From Streptomyces sp. Mut1 (GTDB lineage: Bacteria > Actinomycetota > Actinomycetes > Streptomycetales > Streptomycetaceae): 64,000 nucleotides of DNA. Position numbers and translations under genes: made by a program. The notes beneath the pieces were generated by a model. It was given only the letters and a program-made list of their open reading frames with translations. It ran no database searches and was not told where the DNA came from. The stretch spans positions 2,728,001 to 2,792,000 of the forward strand of contig NZ_CP120997.1 in NCBI RefSeq assembly GCF_030719295.1. The letters run 5' to 3'. Shown here piece by piece: positions 1-8,309 of this stretch. Position 1 is the first letter of the stretch. The number at the start of each line of letters is the position of its first letter.

Positions 1-683
1 TCTGGGAGCCCATCGGCGACGGCATATCCAACTTCGGCGAGTGGATGACCGGTCTCGGCGCCGGCGGCGCCGGCCTCTTCGGCCTGATCAACCGCGCGCT
101 GATCCCCGTCGGCATGCACCAGTTCGTCAACACGGTCTCGTGGTTCCAGCTGGGTGACTTCACCGACGCCGCCGGCACGGTCGTGCACGGTGACCTGAAC
201 CGCTTCTTCGCCCACGACCCGACCGCCGGTCAGTTCATGTCGGGCTTCTTCCCGATCATGATGTTCGGTCTCCCGGCCGCGGCCATCGCCATCGCGCACT
301 CCGCCCGTCCCGAGCGCCGCAAGGCCGTGATGGGCATGATGGTCTCCCTGGCGCTGACCTCGTTCGTCACTGGTGTGACCGAGCCGATCGAGTTCTCGTT
401 CATGTTCATCGCGCCGCTGCTGTACGCGATCCACGCGGTTCTCACCGCGATCTCGATGGCCGTCACCTGGGCGCTGGGCGTGCACGCCGGGTTCACGTTC
501 TCGGCCGGCTTCATCGACTACGCCCTGAACTGGAACCTGGCGACCAAGCCATGGCTGATCATCCCGATCGGGCTCGTCTTCGCGGTGATCTACTACGTGG
601 TCTTCCGCTTCGCGATCACCAAGTTCAACCTCACCACCCCGGGCCGCGAGCCCGAGGAGGAGATCGAGGACCTGACCAAGTAG
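1..683 (+). CDS. PTS glucose/N-acetylglucosamine-type EIIC permease, C-terminal part
   Basis: The reading frame is open at the left edge (first full codon at 3), so only about 226 C-terminal residues are visible. They contain several hydrophobic segments and the motif GVTEPIEFSFMF, typical of the EIIC domain of the glucose/GlcNAc PTS family, which transports and phosphorylates sugar at the membrane. The protein ends in an acidic tail (EPEEEIEDLTK) with no EIIB domain, so EIIB is a separate gene as in Streptomyces. By position and sequence it is probably the GlcNAc permease NagE2, but glucose specificity cannot be excluded from the fragment. A strong hairpin terminator follows 18 bases downstream. 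Confidence 0.88.
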   Translation, partial: WEPIGDGISNFGEWMTGLGAGGAGLFGLINRALIPVGMHQFVNTVSWFQLGDFTDAAGTVVHGDLNRFFAHDPTAGQFMSGFFPIMMFGLPAAAIAIAHSARPERRKAVMGMMVSLALTSFVTGVTEPIEFSFMFIAPLLYAIHAVLTAISMAVTWALGVHAGFTFSAGFIDYALNWNLATKPWLIIPIGLVFAVIYYVVFRFAITKFNLTTPGREPEEEIEDLTK

Positions 684-700
684 GTCCCGGTCCCCGTACG

Positions 701-751
701 GACACGGGGAAGCCCCTCACCTTCCGGGAAGGTGAGGGGCTTCCCCGTGTC
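701..751. terminator. Bidirectional terminator between convergent PTS and MBL genes
   Basis: A perfect 25-bp inverted repeat (701-725 with 727-751) lies between the convergent genes ending at 683 and 764. It is GC-rich with almost no loop in the written form, so the last few pairs probably open. It should terminate both transcripts. Confidence 0.85.
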
Positions 752-763
752 CGTTTCAGAGCT

Positions 764-1516
764 TCAGACCTGGTACACCGCGCCCGGCGCCGCGAGCTCG
801 GTCGGCCCGGTGAACACCTCGCGGGCGTCGGCGAGGTTGCGCTCCGCGTCGGTCCACGGCGGGATGTGGGTGAGCACCAGCCGCCCCACCCCGGCCCGCT
901 CGGCCAGCTCGCCGGCCTCCCGGCCGTTGAGGTGGAGGTCCGGGATGTCCTCCTTGCCGTGCACGAACGATGCCTCGCAGAGGAAGAGATCCGTGCCCTC
1001 GGCCAGCTCGTCCAGCGCCTCGCAGGTGCCGGTGTCCCCGGAGTACGTGAGCGAGGAGCCGCCGTGCTCGATGCGGATGCCGTACGTGTCCACGGGGTGG
1101 CAGAGCTTCTCCGTACGCACCGCGAAGGGGCCGATGTCGAACGAGCCCGGCTTCAGGGTGTGGAAGTCGAAGACCTCGCCCATCGCGTGGTCGGACGGGG
1201 TGTCGGCGTGGGCGGTGGTGAGCCGTTGTTCCGTGCCGTCGGGGCCGTAGACCGGGATGCGGGCGGGGCGGTCGCCGCCGTGGGGGTAGTACCGGACGAC
1301 GAAGTACGCGCACATGTCGATGCAGTGATCGGCGTGCAGGTGGCTGAGGAAGATGGCGTCGAGGTCGTACAGACCGATGTAACGCTGCAGCTCGCCGAGG
1401 GCTCCGTTGCCCATGTCGAGGAGCAGCCTGAAGCCGTCGGCCTCTACGAGGTAGCTCGAGCATGCCGATCCCGCGGAGGGGAACGAGCCGGAGCAGCCGA
1501 CGACGGTGAGCTTCAT
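764..1516 (-). CDS. MBL-fold metallo-hydrolase, probable Rv1339-like cyclic-nucleotide phosphodiesterase
   Basis: 250 residues. The metallo-beta-lactamase motif HLHADH is at residues 59-64, a second metal ligand region is YSGDTG near 160, and HIPPW near 218 supplies a late histidine. The N-terminal GCSGSFPSAGSACSSY is the signature of the actinobacterial branch that includes M. tuberculosis Rv1339. That protein sits in the same order downstream of mec-cysO-cysM and has been reported as an atypical cAMP phosphodiesterase. The assignment to that activity is by family and synteny only; RNase Z-like or other phosphodiesterase activity is possible. It starts at ATG 1516, 364 bases beyond the end of cysM, and is convergent with the PTS gene. 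Confidence 0.8.
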   Translation of the reverse strand: MKLTVVGCSGSFPSAGSACSSYLVEADGFRLLLDMGNGALGELQRYIGLYDLDAIFLSHLHADHCIDMCAYFVVRYYPHGGDRPARIPVYGPDGTEQRLTTAHADTPSDHAMGEVFDFHTLKPGSFDIGPFAVRTEKLCHPVDTYGIRIEHGGSSLTYSGDTGTCEALDELAEGTDLFLCEASFVHGKEDIPDLHLNGREAGELAERAGVGRLVLTHIPPWTDAERNLADAREVFTGPTELAAPGAVYQV

Positions 1517-1757
1517 GGAGCGTGAACCTCCGAGACGTGGGAACGGGGAGGGTTCGTGCGGTGCGGTTCTTGCGGGGCGATGCGGTTTGTTGAGCGTAAG
1601 GCGCGAAAGAGCTGGTCGCTCCTTCGGGGAGTGCCGTTGTGGGGGAACTCACCTGTGGTGTCACCGGTTCGGGTGGCGGGGGTGGGGTGCGCGCCTGCGG
1701 CGGGCCTGTTCCCCTGCCCGCCCCTTCCCGGAACCGGGGCTCGGCCCCGGACCCTGC

Positions 1758-1780
1758 TCCTCAAGCGCCGGAGGGGCTGA
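1758..1780 (+). repeat. Dispersed intergenic repeat, copy 1
   Basis: Contains CAAGCGCCGGAGGGGCTGA. It resembles the elements at 8124-8147 (plus strand) and 27631-27652 (minus strand). All three lie just downstream of a gene 3' end. Its tail differs from the other two copies. Confidence 0.55.
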
Positions 1781-1810
1781 CTTTTCGGGGTTCCGCCCCC
1801 GTGAAACGGC

Positions 1811-1855
1811 GGACGCCGGGGACCCGGACCGATGTGGTCCCGGTCCCCGGCGTCC
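1811..1855 (-). terminator. cysM terminator hairpin
   Basis: A 20-bp inverted repeat (1811-1830 with 1836-1855, one mismatch, loop GATGT) lies just beyond the cysM stop at 1881. Confidence 0.8.
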
Positions 1856-1880
1856 GGGGTGAACAAGGTGCGCGAGGGCG

Positions 1881-3109
<1,229 letters not shown>

Positions 3110-3166
3110 GGCGTGGGCTCCTGTCGAAGCGGAGTGGTGGCGGTGGGCGTGGGGCGCGCGGCTCTG

Positions 3167-3217
3167 CCCCCGCGCGGGGGTCGGTGCGTGGTGTGTGGCG
3201 CCCGGCCGGGCGGCGCC
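3167..3217 (-). promoter_or_regulatory. Two hairpins between leader peptide and cysO (attenuator candidate)
   Basis: On the minus strand, immediately after the leader stop, come GGCGCC arms (3212-3217 with 3197-3202) around a CCCGGCCGGG core, then CCCCC-GCGC-GGGGG (3167-3180). They lie 58-108 bases upstream of the cysO start. With the Cys-containing leader they could form a translation-dependent attenuator or a structure that hides the cysO start. The pairing alternatives are inferred, not folded. Confidence 0.45.
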
Positions 3218-3227
3218 GGGACCGGGC

Positions 3228-3353
3228 TCAGGCCTCGCGGCCGGCTGACCGGTGGTTCGTACAGATGGCGCTGGAGAGGCGGCACAGGTCGACGTGCAGG
3301 CGCGCCACGAGCAGCGTGCCCGGCGTCTTGTCACTCACGTCATGGGGAACCAT
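3228..3353 (-). CDS. Cysteine leader peptide of cysO-cysM (41 aa)
   Basis: 41 codons. The core LHVDLCRLSSAIC matches the short actinobacterial leader-peptide pattern (R-x-H-x-D-L-x-R-x-x-S-A-x-C) usually found ahead of sulfur-assimilation genes. The two cysteine codons sit 10 codons apart. In mycobacteria such leaders attenuate downstream cysteine genes when Cys-tRNA is scarce or abundant; that this one does so is inference. No Shine-Dalgarno precedes ATG 3353, but a TACGAT -10 hexamer ends 6 bases before it, so the peptide may be translated from a leaderless mRNA. A GTG at 3338 in the same frame is an alternative start. It lies between mec and cysO. Confidence 0.72.
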   Translation of the reverse strand: MVPHDVSDKTPGTLLVARLHVDLCRLSSAICTNHRSAGREA

Positions 3354-3359
3354 GCGGTC

Positions 3360-3365
3360 ATCGTA
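3360..3365 (-). promoter_or_regulatory. -10 hexamer of leader-cysO-cysM promoter
   Basis: TACGAT on the minus strand, 6 bases before the leader ATG, places the transcript start at or within a base or two of the start codon. No good -35 is visible. Confidence 0.45.
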
Positions 3366-3486
3366 TCGATTCCCGGTCGGGGATTCGGAGTGTGATCTCA
3401 CCTGGTGGATGTTCGGTGTTCGCTGGGTGGACAGGGCCGGGGTGCGGCGGCCCTGTCCGGGCCCTGCGGAGGCGGTGCGGGCGGGG

Positions 3487-3918
3487 TCAGGCGGCCGGGT
3501 ACGCCTCGACGACCTGGACTTCCTCCTCGGTGATCTCGCCGTCCAGGATGCGGTACGAGCGGAACTGGAAGGGGCCCGCGTCGTCGGCGTCCGCGGTGGA
3601 GACGAGGACGTAGTGCGCGCCGGGCTCGTTGGCGTAGGTGACATCGGTGCGCGAGGGGTAGGCCTCGGTCGCGGTGTGCGAGTGGTAGATGATCACGGGC
3701 TCCTCGTCGCGGTCGTCCATGTCGCGGTAGAGCTTGAGGAGGTCCGCCGAGTCGAACTCGTAGAACGTGGGTGAGCGGGCCGCGTTCAGCATGGGGATGA
3801 AGCGTTCGGGGCGGCCGGAGCCGACGGGTCCGGCGACGACGCCGCAGGCCTCGTCGGGGTGGTCGGCGCGGGAGTGCGCCACGATCTGGTCGTGGAGCGT
3901 CTGGGTGATGGTCAGCAT
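3487..3918 (-). CDS. mec: JAMM/Mov34 metalloprotease Mec, CysO-processing
   Basis: 143 residues. The complete JAMM zinc site is visible: E23 in DEACG and H79-x-H81-x7-S89-x-x-D92. In M. tuberculosis Mec releases cysteine from the CysO-cysteine adduct. Related JAMM enzymes also trim C-terminal extensions from ThiS/MoaD proteins, which would fit the Met-Asn tail of CysO here. ATG 3918 lacks a Shine-Dalgarno, but a TATCCT hexamer ends 7 bases before it, suggesting a leaderless mRNA. The cysO leader follows 133 bases downstream. Confidence 0.9.
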   Translation of the reverse strand: MLTITQTLHDQIVAHSRADHPDEACGVVAGPVGSGRPERFIPMLNAARSPTFYEFDSADLLKLYRDMDDRDEEPVIIYHSHTATEAYPSRTDVTYANEPGAHYVLVSTADADDAGPFQFRSYRILDGEITEEEVQVVEAYPAA

Positions 3919-3925
3919 GGCGCCC

Positions 3926-3931
3926 AGGATA
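3926..3931 (-). promoter_or_regulatory. -10 hexamer of mec promoter
   Basis: TATCCT on the minus strand, 7 bases before the mec ATG. The -35 region is weak (TCGGTA at about the right spacing). Confidence 0.4.
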
Positions 3932-4009
3932 GGACGACGGGCCGCGGTGTACCGAGGAGTGGTACGTGGGGGTCCGTATCGTGGGAACGCCCTGGTGGGG
4001 GCGGGTCGC

Positions 4010-5449
4010 TCAGCGGCGGACGAATGCCTTGCCCTGCGGGTCGCGGGACTTCAGGACGAGGTAGGAGACGCCGAGGATCAGCGCCCAGAGCGGGGCGCAG
4101 TAGAGCGAGATCCTGGTGTCCTCGTCGATGGCCATCATGACGATGACCAGGGCGATGAACGCCAGGGCGTAGACGCTGGTGTACGGGGCTCCGGGGGCCC
4201 GGAAGGCGGACTGCGGGAGGACTCCGCGGTCGGCGAGGCGGCGGTAGCGGAGCTGGCTGATGAGGATCATGATCCAGGCCCACATGCCGGAGATGGTGGC
4301 GAAGGAGACGACGTAGGTGAAGGCCTCGCCGGGCCACTGGTAGTTGATCCAGACGCCGACGAGCATGAGGGCGGCGGAGAAGGTGGTGCCGATGAGCGGG
4401 GTGCCGCCGCGGGTGAGCCGGGTGAAGAGCGCCGGGCCCTGGCCGTTGAGCGCGAGGTCGCGCAGCATGCGGCCGGTGGAGTACATGCCGGAGTTGCAGG
4501 AGGAGAGCGCGGCGGTCAGGACGACGAAGTTGACGATGCCCGCGCCGATGCCGAGGCCCATCTTCTCGAAGGCTTCGACGAACGGGGAGACGCCGGCGGA
4601 GAACTCGGTCCAGGGCACCACGGCGAGGATCATGACGAGCGCGCCGACGTAGAAGACGGCGATGCGCCAGGGCACGGTGTTGATGGCCTTGGGCAGGACG
4701 GTCCGGGGGTCCTTGGACTCACCGGCGGTGACGCCGACGAGTTCGACGGCGAGGAAGGCGAACATCACGATCTGCAGGGTCATCAGGGTGCCCTTGACGC
4801 CGTGCGGGAAGAAGCCGCCGGCGGACCACAGGTGGGTGACGCTCGCGGTGTCCCCGGCGTCGGAGAAGCCGAGGGTGAGGATTCCGGCGCAGATGAGGAT
4901 CATGCCGACGATGGCGGTGACCTTGACCATCGAGAACCAGAATTCCAGCTCTCCGAAGACTTTGACGGAGATGAGGTTCACGGCGTAGAGGATGACGGTG
5001 AAGAGGAGGGCCGACACCCATTGCGGAATGGCGAACCAGAAGGTCATGTACTGGGCGGCGGCGGTGACTTCGGTGATTCCGGTGACGACCCAGAACAGCC
5101 AGTACGTCCAGCCGGTGACGAATCCGGCGAAGGGGCCGATGAATTCGCGGGCGTACTCCGAGAAGGAGCCGGACACCGGGCGGTACATGAGGAGTTCGCC
5201 CAGGGCCCGCATGATGAAGAAGATGACCAGGCCGGCGACGGCGTAGGCCAGGACGAGGCTGGGTCCGGCCTTGGCGATGGCCTTGCCGGCGCCGAGGAAG
5301 AGGCCGGTGCCGATGGCCCCGCCGATCGCGATCATCTGGATCTGGCGGGCGCCGAGGGCTCTGCGGTATCCCTCGGCGGAGGTGGCGGCATCCGCGACCG
5401 CGGCGTGCGGGCCGTCGGGCTCCTTGTCGTCGATCTGCGCCGATGTCAT
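4010..5449 (-). CDS. Amino-acid permease, APC/AAT family
   Basis: 479 residues with about twelve membrane segments. The first helix carries GGAIGTGLFLGAG, the substrate-binding signature of the AAT family (GabP, AnsP, CycA type proton-coupled amino-acid symporters). Further family motifs are MYRPVSGSFSEYA and ELEFWFSMVK. The exact amino acid cannot be read from the sequence. ATG 5449 (MTSAQIDD) follows GGAG and AAAGG and is preferred to the 32-residue longer frame, which is basic and low in hydrophobicity. It lies between clpS-DUF2017 and mec, all on the minus strand, but has its own 5' leader with a hairpin. Confidence 0.88.
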   Translation of the reverse strand: MTSAQIDDKEPDGPHAAVADAATSAEGYRRALGARQIQMIAIGGAIGTGLFLGAGKAIAKAGPSLVLAYAVAGLVIFFIMRALGELLMYRPVSGSFSEYAREFIGPFAGFVTGWTYWLFWVVTGITEVTAAAQYMTFWFAIPQWVSALLFTVILYAVNLISVKVFGELEFWFSMVKVTAIVGMILICAGILTLGFSDAGDTASVTHLWSAGGFFPHGVKGTLMTLQIVMFAFLAVELVGVTAGESKDPRTVLPKAINTVPWRIAVFYVGALVMILAVVPWTEFSAGVSPFVEAFEKMGLGIGAGIVNFVVLTAALSSCNSGMYSTGRMLRDLALNGQGPALFTRLTRGGTPLIGTTFSAALMLVGVWINYQWPGEAFTYVVSFATISGMWAWIMILISQLRYRRLADRGVLPQSAFRAPGAPYTSVYALAFIALVIVMMAIDEDTRISLYCAPLWALILGVSYLVLKSRDPQGKAFVRR

Positions 5450-5470
5450 GTGGCTGCGCCTTTCTCCACG

Positions 5471-5499
5471 CCGGTCCGCGCCTTTCGGCCGCGGACCGG
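5471..5499 (-). promoter_or_regulatory. 5'-leader hairpin of the permease gene
   Basis: A 10-bp stem (CCGGTCCGCG at 5471-5480 with 5490-5499) lies 22-50 bases upstream of the permease start. It could be a control element or simply a terminator remnant. Confidence 0.3.
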
Positions 5500-5593
5500 G
5501 TCGGGCACAACGACGGTCCGGCGGACGTTTTGTGGCGGACACCACAAGTAAAGGCGGGCGGGGCGGTTCGGGCGCCGCGGGAAAGGCCGTTCA

Positions 5594-5618
5594 GGTGACG
5601 CGGGCGCGCCCGGTCACC
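5594..5618 (-). terminator. Terminator overlapping the DUF2017 stop
   Basis: GGTGAC/GTCACC arms around a CGGGCGCGCCCG core form a near-continuous palindrome that overlaps the stop codon at 5614-5616. It is the likely end of the clpS-DUF2017 transcript. Confidence 0.5.
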
Positions 5619-6249
5619 GCATCAGGGTCTCGACCAGGGTTTCCTGGAGGGCGCCGAGCCAGAGGTAGGCCATGACCATGGGCTTGCGGGGGTCGCTGTC
5701 GGGGAGCCGGTACAGCGAGCCCTCGTCGCCCTCGTCCTCGTCGGAGACTTCCAGGCGGGTGCCGATGGTGAGGCGGAGGTCGTTGAGGGAGCCGAGCCAG
5801 TTGCGGCACTCGTCGGCGGTGAGGGTGAGCACGGCGGCGCCGCCCTCCTGTCGCCCGCCGCCGCCCTTGCCCGAGTCGCCGGGCGAGGTCCCTTCCGACT
5901 GCGGGGTGAGCGCGTCCAGTGTGCGGACGACGACGAGGGCGTCCTCGCGCTTGCGGGTGCGCAGGTCGTTCTCGGTGAACCGGCGGAACTCGGAGGAGGC
6001 GGCGCGCAGTTCGTCGTCCTCGTCGCCGTACGCCTCGGGGAAGAGGCGGGCCAGGGCCGGGTCGGCGGGCGGCTCGCTGGGGCCCTCGGTGAACAGCGCG
6101 GCGAGCGGGTCCTCGCCCTCGGCGGGCTCGTCGCCGGGGCCGATGAGTTCCAGCAGCTGGACGGCGAGGGAGCGCAGGATCGCGATCTCCACCTCGTCGA
6201 GCGCGACGGCCGCGCCGCCGCCGGGGGTGGCCTCGAAGTGGCCGGCCAT
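5614..6249 (-). CDS. DUF2017 family protein
   Basis: 211 residues. This actinobacterial family of unknown function almost always sits next to clpS, as here and in mycobacteria. The N-terminal half is acidic (LDEVEIAILRSLAVQLLELI, then many D/E residues); the C-terminal half has TADECRNWLGSLNDLRLTIG and ends in a helix (MVMAYLWLGALQETLVETLM). No catalytic motif is apparent. ATG 6249 has GGAG 8 bases upstream. The conserved pairing suggests a role around ClpS/ClpAP substrate choice, which is inference. Confidence 0.85.
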   Translation of the reverse strand: MAGHFEATPGGGAAVALDEVEIAILRSLAVQLLELIGPGDEPAEGEDPLAALFTEGPSEPPADPALARLFPEAYGDEDDELRAASSEFRRFTENDLRTRKREDALVVVRTLDALTPQSEGTSPGDSGKGGGGRQEGGAAVLTLTADECRNWLGSLNDLRLTIGTRLEVSDEDEGDEGSLYRLPDSDPRKPMVMAYLWLGALQETLVETLMR

Positions 6250-6302
6250 GGGTTGTCTCCGATGGTGGTCGGGCGGGACGGACGGGGGCGGTGCGGAGCG
6301 GG

Positions 6303-6608
6303 TCAGTTGCGGTCCTGGGTGAGCGTGGCCCACAGTCCGTAGCCGTGCATGGCCTGGACGTCGCGTTCCATCTCCTCGCGGCTGCCGCTGGAGACGACGG
6401 CGCGGCCCTTCTGGTGGACGTCGAGCATGAGCTTGTGCGCCTTGTCCTTGGAGTAGCCGAAGTAGGCCTGGAAGACATAGGTCACGTAGCTCATGAGGTT
6501 GACCGGGTCGTTGTGGACCAGCGTCACCCAGGGGACGTCGGGCTCGGGGACGACGAGGTTCTCCTCGGCCGATTCGGGACGTTCGATCTCTACGGGGGCG
6601 ACACTCAC
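6303..6608 (-). CDS. clpS: ATP-dependent Clp protease adaptor ClpS
   Basis: 101 residues. ClpS delivers N-degron proteins to ClpC/ClpA. The recognition core is present: [20 protein letters not shown] with the Asn-Asp pair of the N-degron pocket, followed by [16 protein letters not shown], in which the histidine contacts the Clp N-domain. The first about 25 residues are flexible and acidic. It is divergent from pncB and followed by DUF2017 54 bases on. Confidence 0.95.
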   Translation of the reverse strand: MSVAPVEIERPESAEENLVVPEPDVPWVTLVHNDPVNLMSYVTYVFQAYFGYSKDKAHKLMLDVHQKGRAVVSSGSREEMERDVQAMHGYGLWATLTQDRN

Positions 6609-6683
6609 CTACCCCATGCTGCCACTCACAGTGGCCCATCGCACAAACGGCCCCCGCGCCGCGCCCGGCCCCGGACCCCCATC

Positions 6684-6712
6684 TCGTCACTTTGACGAAA
6701 TAGGGGTAGCAT
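6684..6712 (+). promoter_or_regulatory. Inverted repeat and -10 hexamer ahead of pncB
   Basis: TCGTCA-CTT-TGACGA (6684-6698) is a perfect 6-3-6 palindrome in the 111-base clpS/pncB divergent gap. TAGCAT at 6707-6712 lies 7 bases before the pncB ATG, with no Shine-Dalgarno, so pncB may be leaderless and the palindrome an operator in its promoter. A canonical -35 is missing. Confidence 0.4.
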
Positions 6713-6719
6713 CCCTGGC

Positions 6720-8048
6720 ATGAACTCTGCGGACCTTGGGCGACGGGTCGGTGTGCCGTCGACAGCTCTCTTCACCGACCAGTACGAGCTCACGATGGTG
6801 CAGGCCGCGCTGAAGGCCGGCACCGCCGACCGGCGCTCGGTCTTCGAGGCATTCACCCGCCGGCTGCCCGAGGGGCGGCGCTACGGCGTCGTCGCGGGCA
6901 CCGGGCGGGTCCTGGACGCGGTGGAGAACTTCCACTTCGAGGACGAGATGCTCGGCTTCCTGCGCGACCAGGACGTCGTCGACGGGCCGACCCTGGACTA
7001 CCTGGCCGACTACCGCTTCAGCGGCGACATCTGGGGCTACCCGGAGGGCGAGGTGTACTTCCCGGGCTCGCCGGTCCTGCGGGTCGAGGGCTCCTTCGCC
7101 GAGTGCGTGCTGCTGGAGACGGTGATCCTCTCGATCCTCAACCACGACTCGGCCATCGCCGCCGCGGCCTCCCGGATGTCGGCGGCCGCGGGCGGGCGCG
7201 GGCTGATCGAGATGGGCGCGCGGCGCACCCACGAGCTGTCGGCGGTGGCCTCGTCCCGGGCGGCGTACATCGGCGGCTTCGACACCACGTCCGACCTGGC
7301 CGCCGGCTTCCGCTACAACATCCCGACGGTCGGGACGAGCGCCCACGCCTTCACCCTGCTGCACGACTCCGAGCGCGACGCGTTCCGCGCCCAGGTCGAC
7401 TCGCTGGGGCGCGGCACGACGCTGCTGGTGGACACGTACGACGTGACGGAGGCGGTCCGTACCGCGGTCGAGATCGCCGGGCCGGAGCTGGGGGCGGTAC
7501 GGATCGACTCCGGCGACCTGCTGCTGGTGGCCCACCGGGTGCGCCAGCAGCTGGACGAGCTGGGTGCCACGGAGACGAGGATCGTGGTCACCTCGGACCT
7601 GGACGAGTACGCCATCGCCTCGCTGGCGGCGGCGCCGGTGGACGCGTACGGGGTGGGCACCCAGCTGGTGACCGGCAGCGGGCAGCCGACCTGCTCGATG
7701 GTCTACAAGCTGGTCGCCCGCGCGGCCTCGGCCGATCCGGCGGACGAGCTGCGGCCGGTGGCGAAGAAGTCGATGGGCTCGAAGTCCTCGAAGGGCGGCC
7801 GCAAGTGGGCGGCGCGCCGGCGGGACGAGGAGGGCGTGGCCGAGGCCGAGGTGATCGGCACCGGACCGGTCCCCGACGAGCTGGCCGGGCAGCAGCTGCT
7901 GGTGGAGCTGGTCAAGGGCGGCGAGGTGGTCGCGCGTGAGCCGCTGGACGAGGCGCGGGAGCGGCACATCGCGGCGCGGGCGGGGCTGCCGATGTCGGCG
8001 ATGCAGTTGTCCCGGGGGGAGCCGGTGCTGCCCACGGAGTACGTGTGA
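6720..8048 (+). CDS. pncB: Nicotinate phosphoribosyltransferase
   Basis: 442 residues. It converts nicotinate and PRPP to nicotinate mononucleotide in NAD salvage. Visible family features are FTDQYELTMVQAAL at the N-terminus, FEAFTRRLPEGRRYGVVAG, the active-site strand TVGTSAHAFTLLH, and RIDSGDLLLVAHRVR for the PRPP/phosphate region. ATG 6720 begins directly before the conserved N-terminus. It is divergent from clpS, an order also known from mycobacteria. pncA follows 261 bases downstream in the same direction, so two sequential steps of salvage are encoded together. Confidence 0.95.
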   Translation: MNSADLGRRVGVPSTALFTDQYELTMVQAALKAGTADRRSVFEAFTRRLPEGRRYGVVAGTGRVLDAVENFHFEDEMLGFLRDQDVVDGPTLDYLADYRFSGDIWGYPEGEVYFPGSPVLRVEGSFAECVLLETVILSILNHDSAIAAAASRMSAAAGGRGLIEMGARRTHELSAVASSRAAYIGGFDTTSDLAAGFRYNIPTVGTSAHAFTLLHDSERDAFRAQVDSLGRGTTLLVDTYDVTEAVRTAVEIAGPELGAVRIDSGDLLLVAHRVRQQLDELGATETRIVVTSDLDEYAIASLAAAPVDAYGVGTQLVTGSGQPTCSMVYKLVARAASADPADELRPVAKKSMGSKSSKGGRKWAARRRDEEGVAEAEVIGTGPVPDELAGQQLLVELVKGGEVVAREPLDEARERHIAARAGLPMSAMQLSRGEPVLPTEYV

Positions 8049-8065
8049 GGGCGGGGCGGTGGGCC

Positions 8066-8183
8066 GGGTGCGTGGTGCCGGGGGCCGGTGCGTGGTGCCG
8101 GGTGCGTCCGGATGACCGCTCTGTCCTCAATCGCCGGACGGGCTTGAAATGCGCGCGGCCCGGCTTGATTTTGTGCGGCCCGG
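8066..8183 (+). repeat. Short tandem duplication and mosaic repeat, copy 2
   Basis: 8066-8103 repeats a ~20-base unit (GGTGCGTGGTGCCGG) twice. 8124-8147 carries CAATCGCCGGACGGGCTTGA. It is followed by two degenerate units of the form GCGCGGCCCGGCTTG. The same arrangement, inverted, occurs at 27554-27652. No gene is visible between pncB and pncA. Confidence 0.6.
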
Positions 8184-8309
8184 ACCGGTTTGGTGCGGGC
8201 GGGCCCGAATTTTCCCGGGGCGCTTGATTGCGGCGCCCGAATCCCTAGGCTCAAGCCACCCCCGTCACCTCGTGACCACCGCTCGCTCCCCCACCGAAGG
8301 ACACCCAGC

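Larger units (their letters stand above)
1517..1880. other. Intergenic stretch cysM / MBL hydrolase
   Basis: No convincing gene. It holds the cysM terminator (1811-1855), a dispersed GC-rich repeat (1758-1780) and, at its left end, the ribosome-binding region of the MBL gene. Small frames here show no codon bias. Confidence 0.6.

Noticed and set aside
3767..5551. 594-residue plus-strand frame opposite the amino-acid permease
   Set aside because: Its sequence is acidic, low-complexity and mirrors the permease codons; the minus-strand frame has clear membrane and family motifs.
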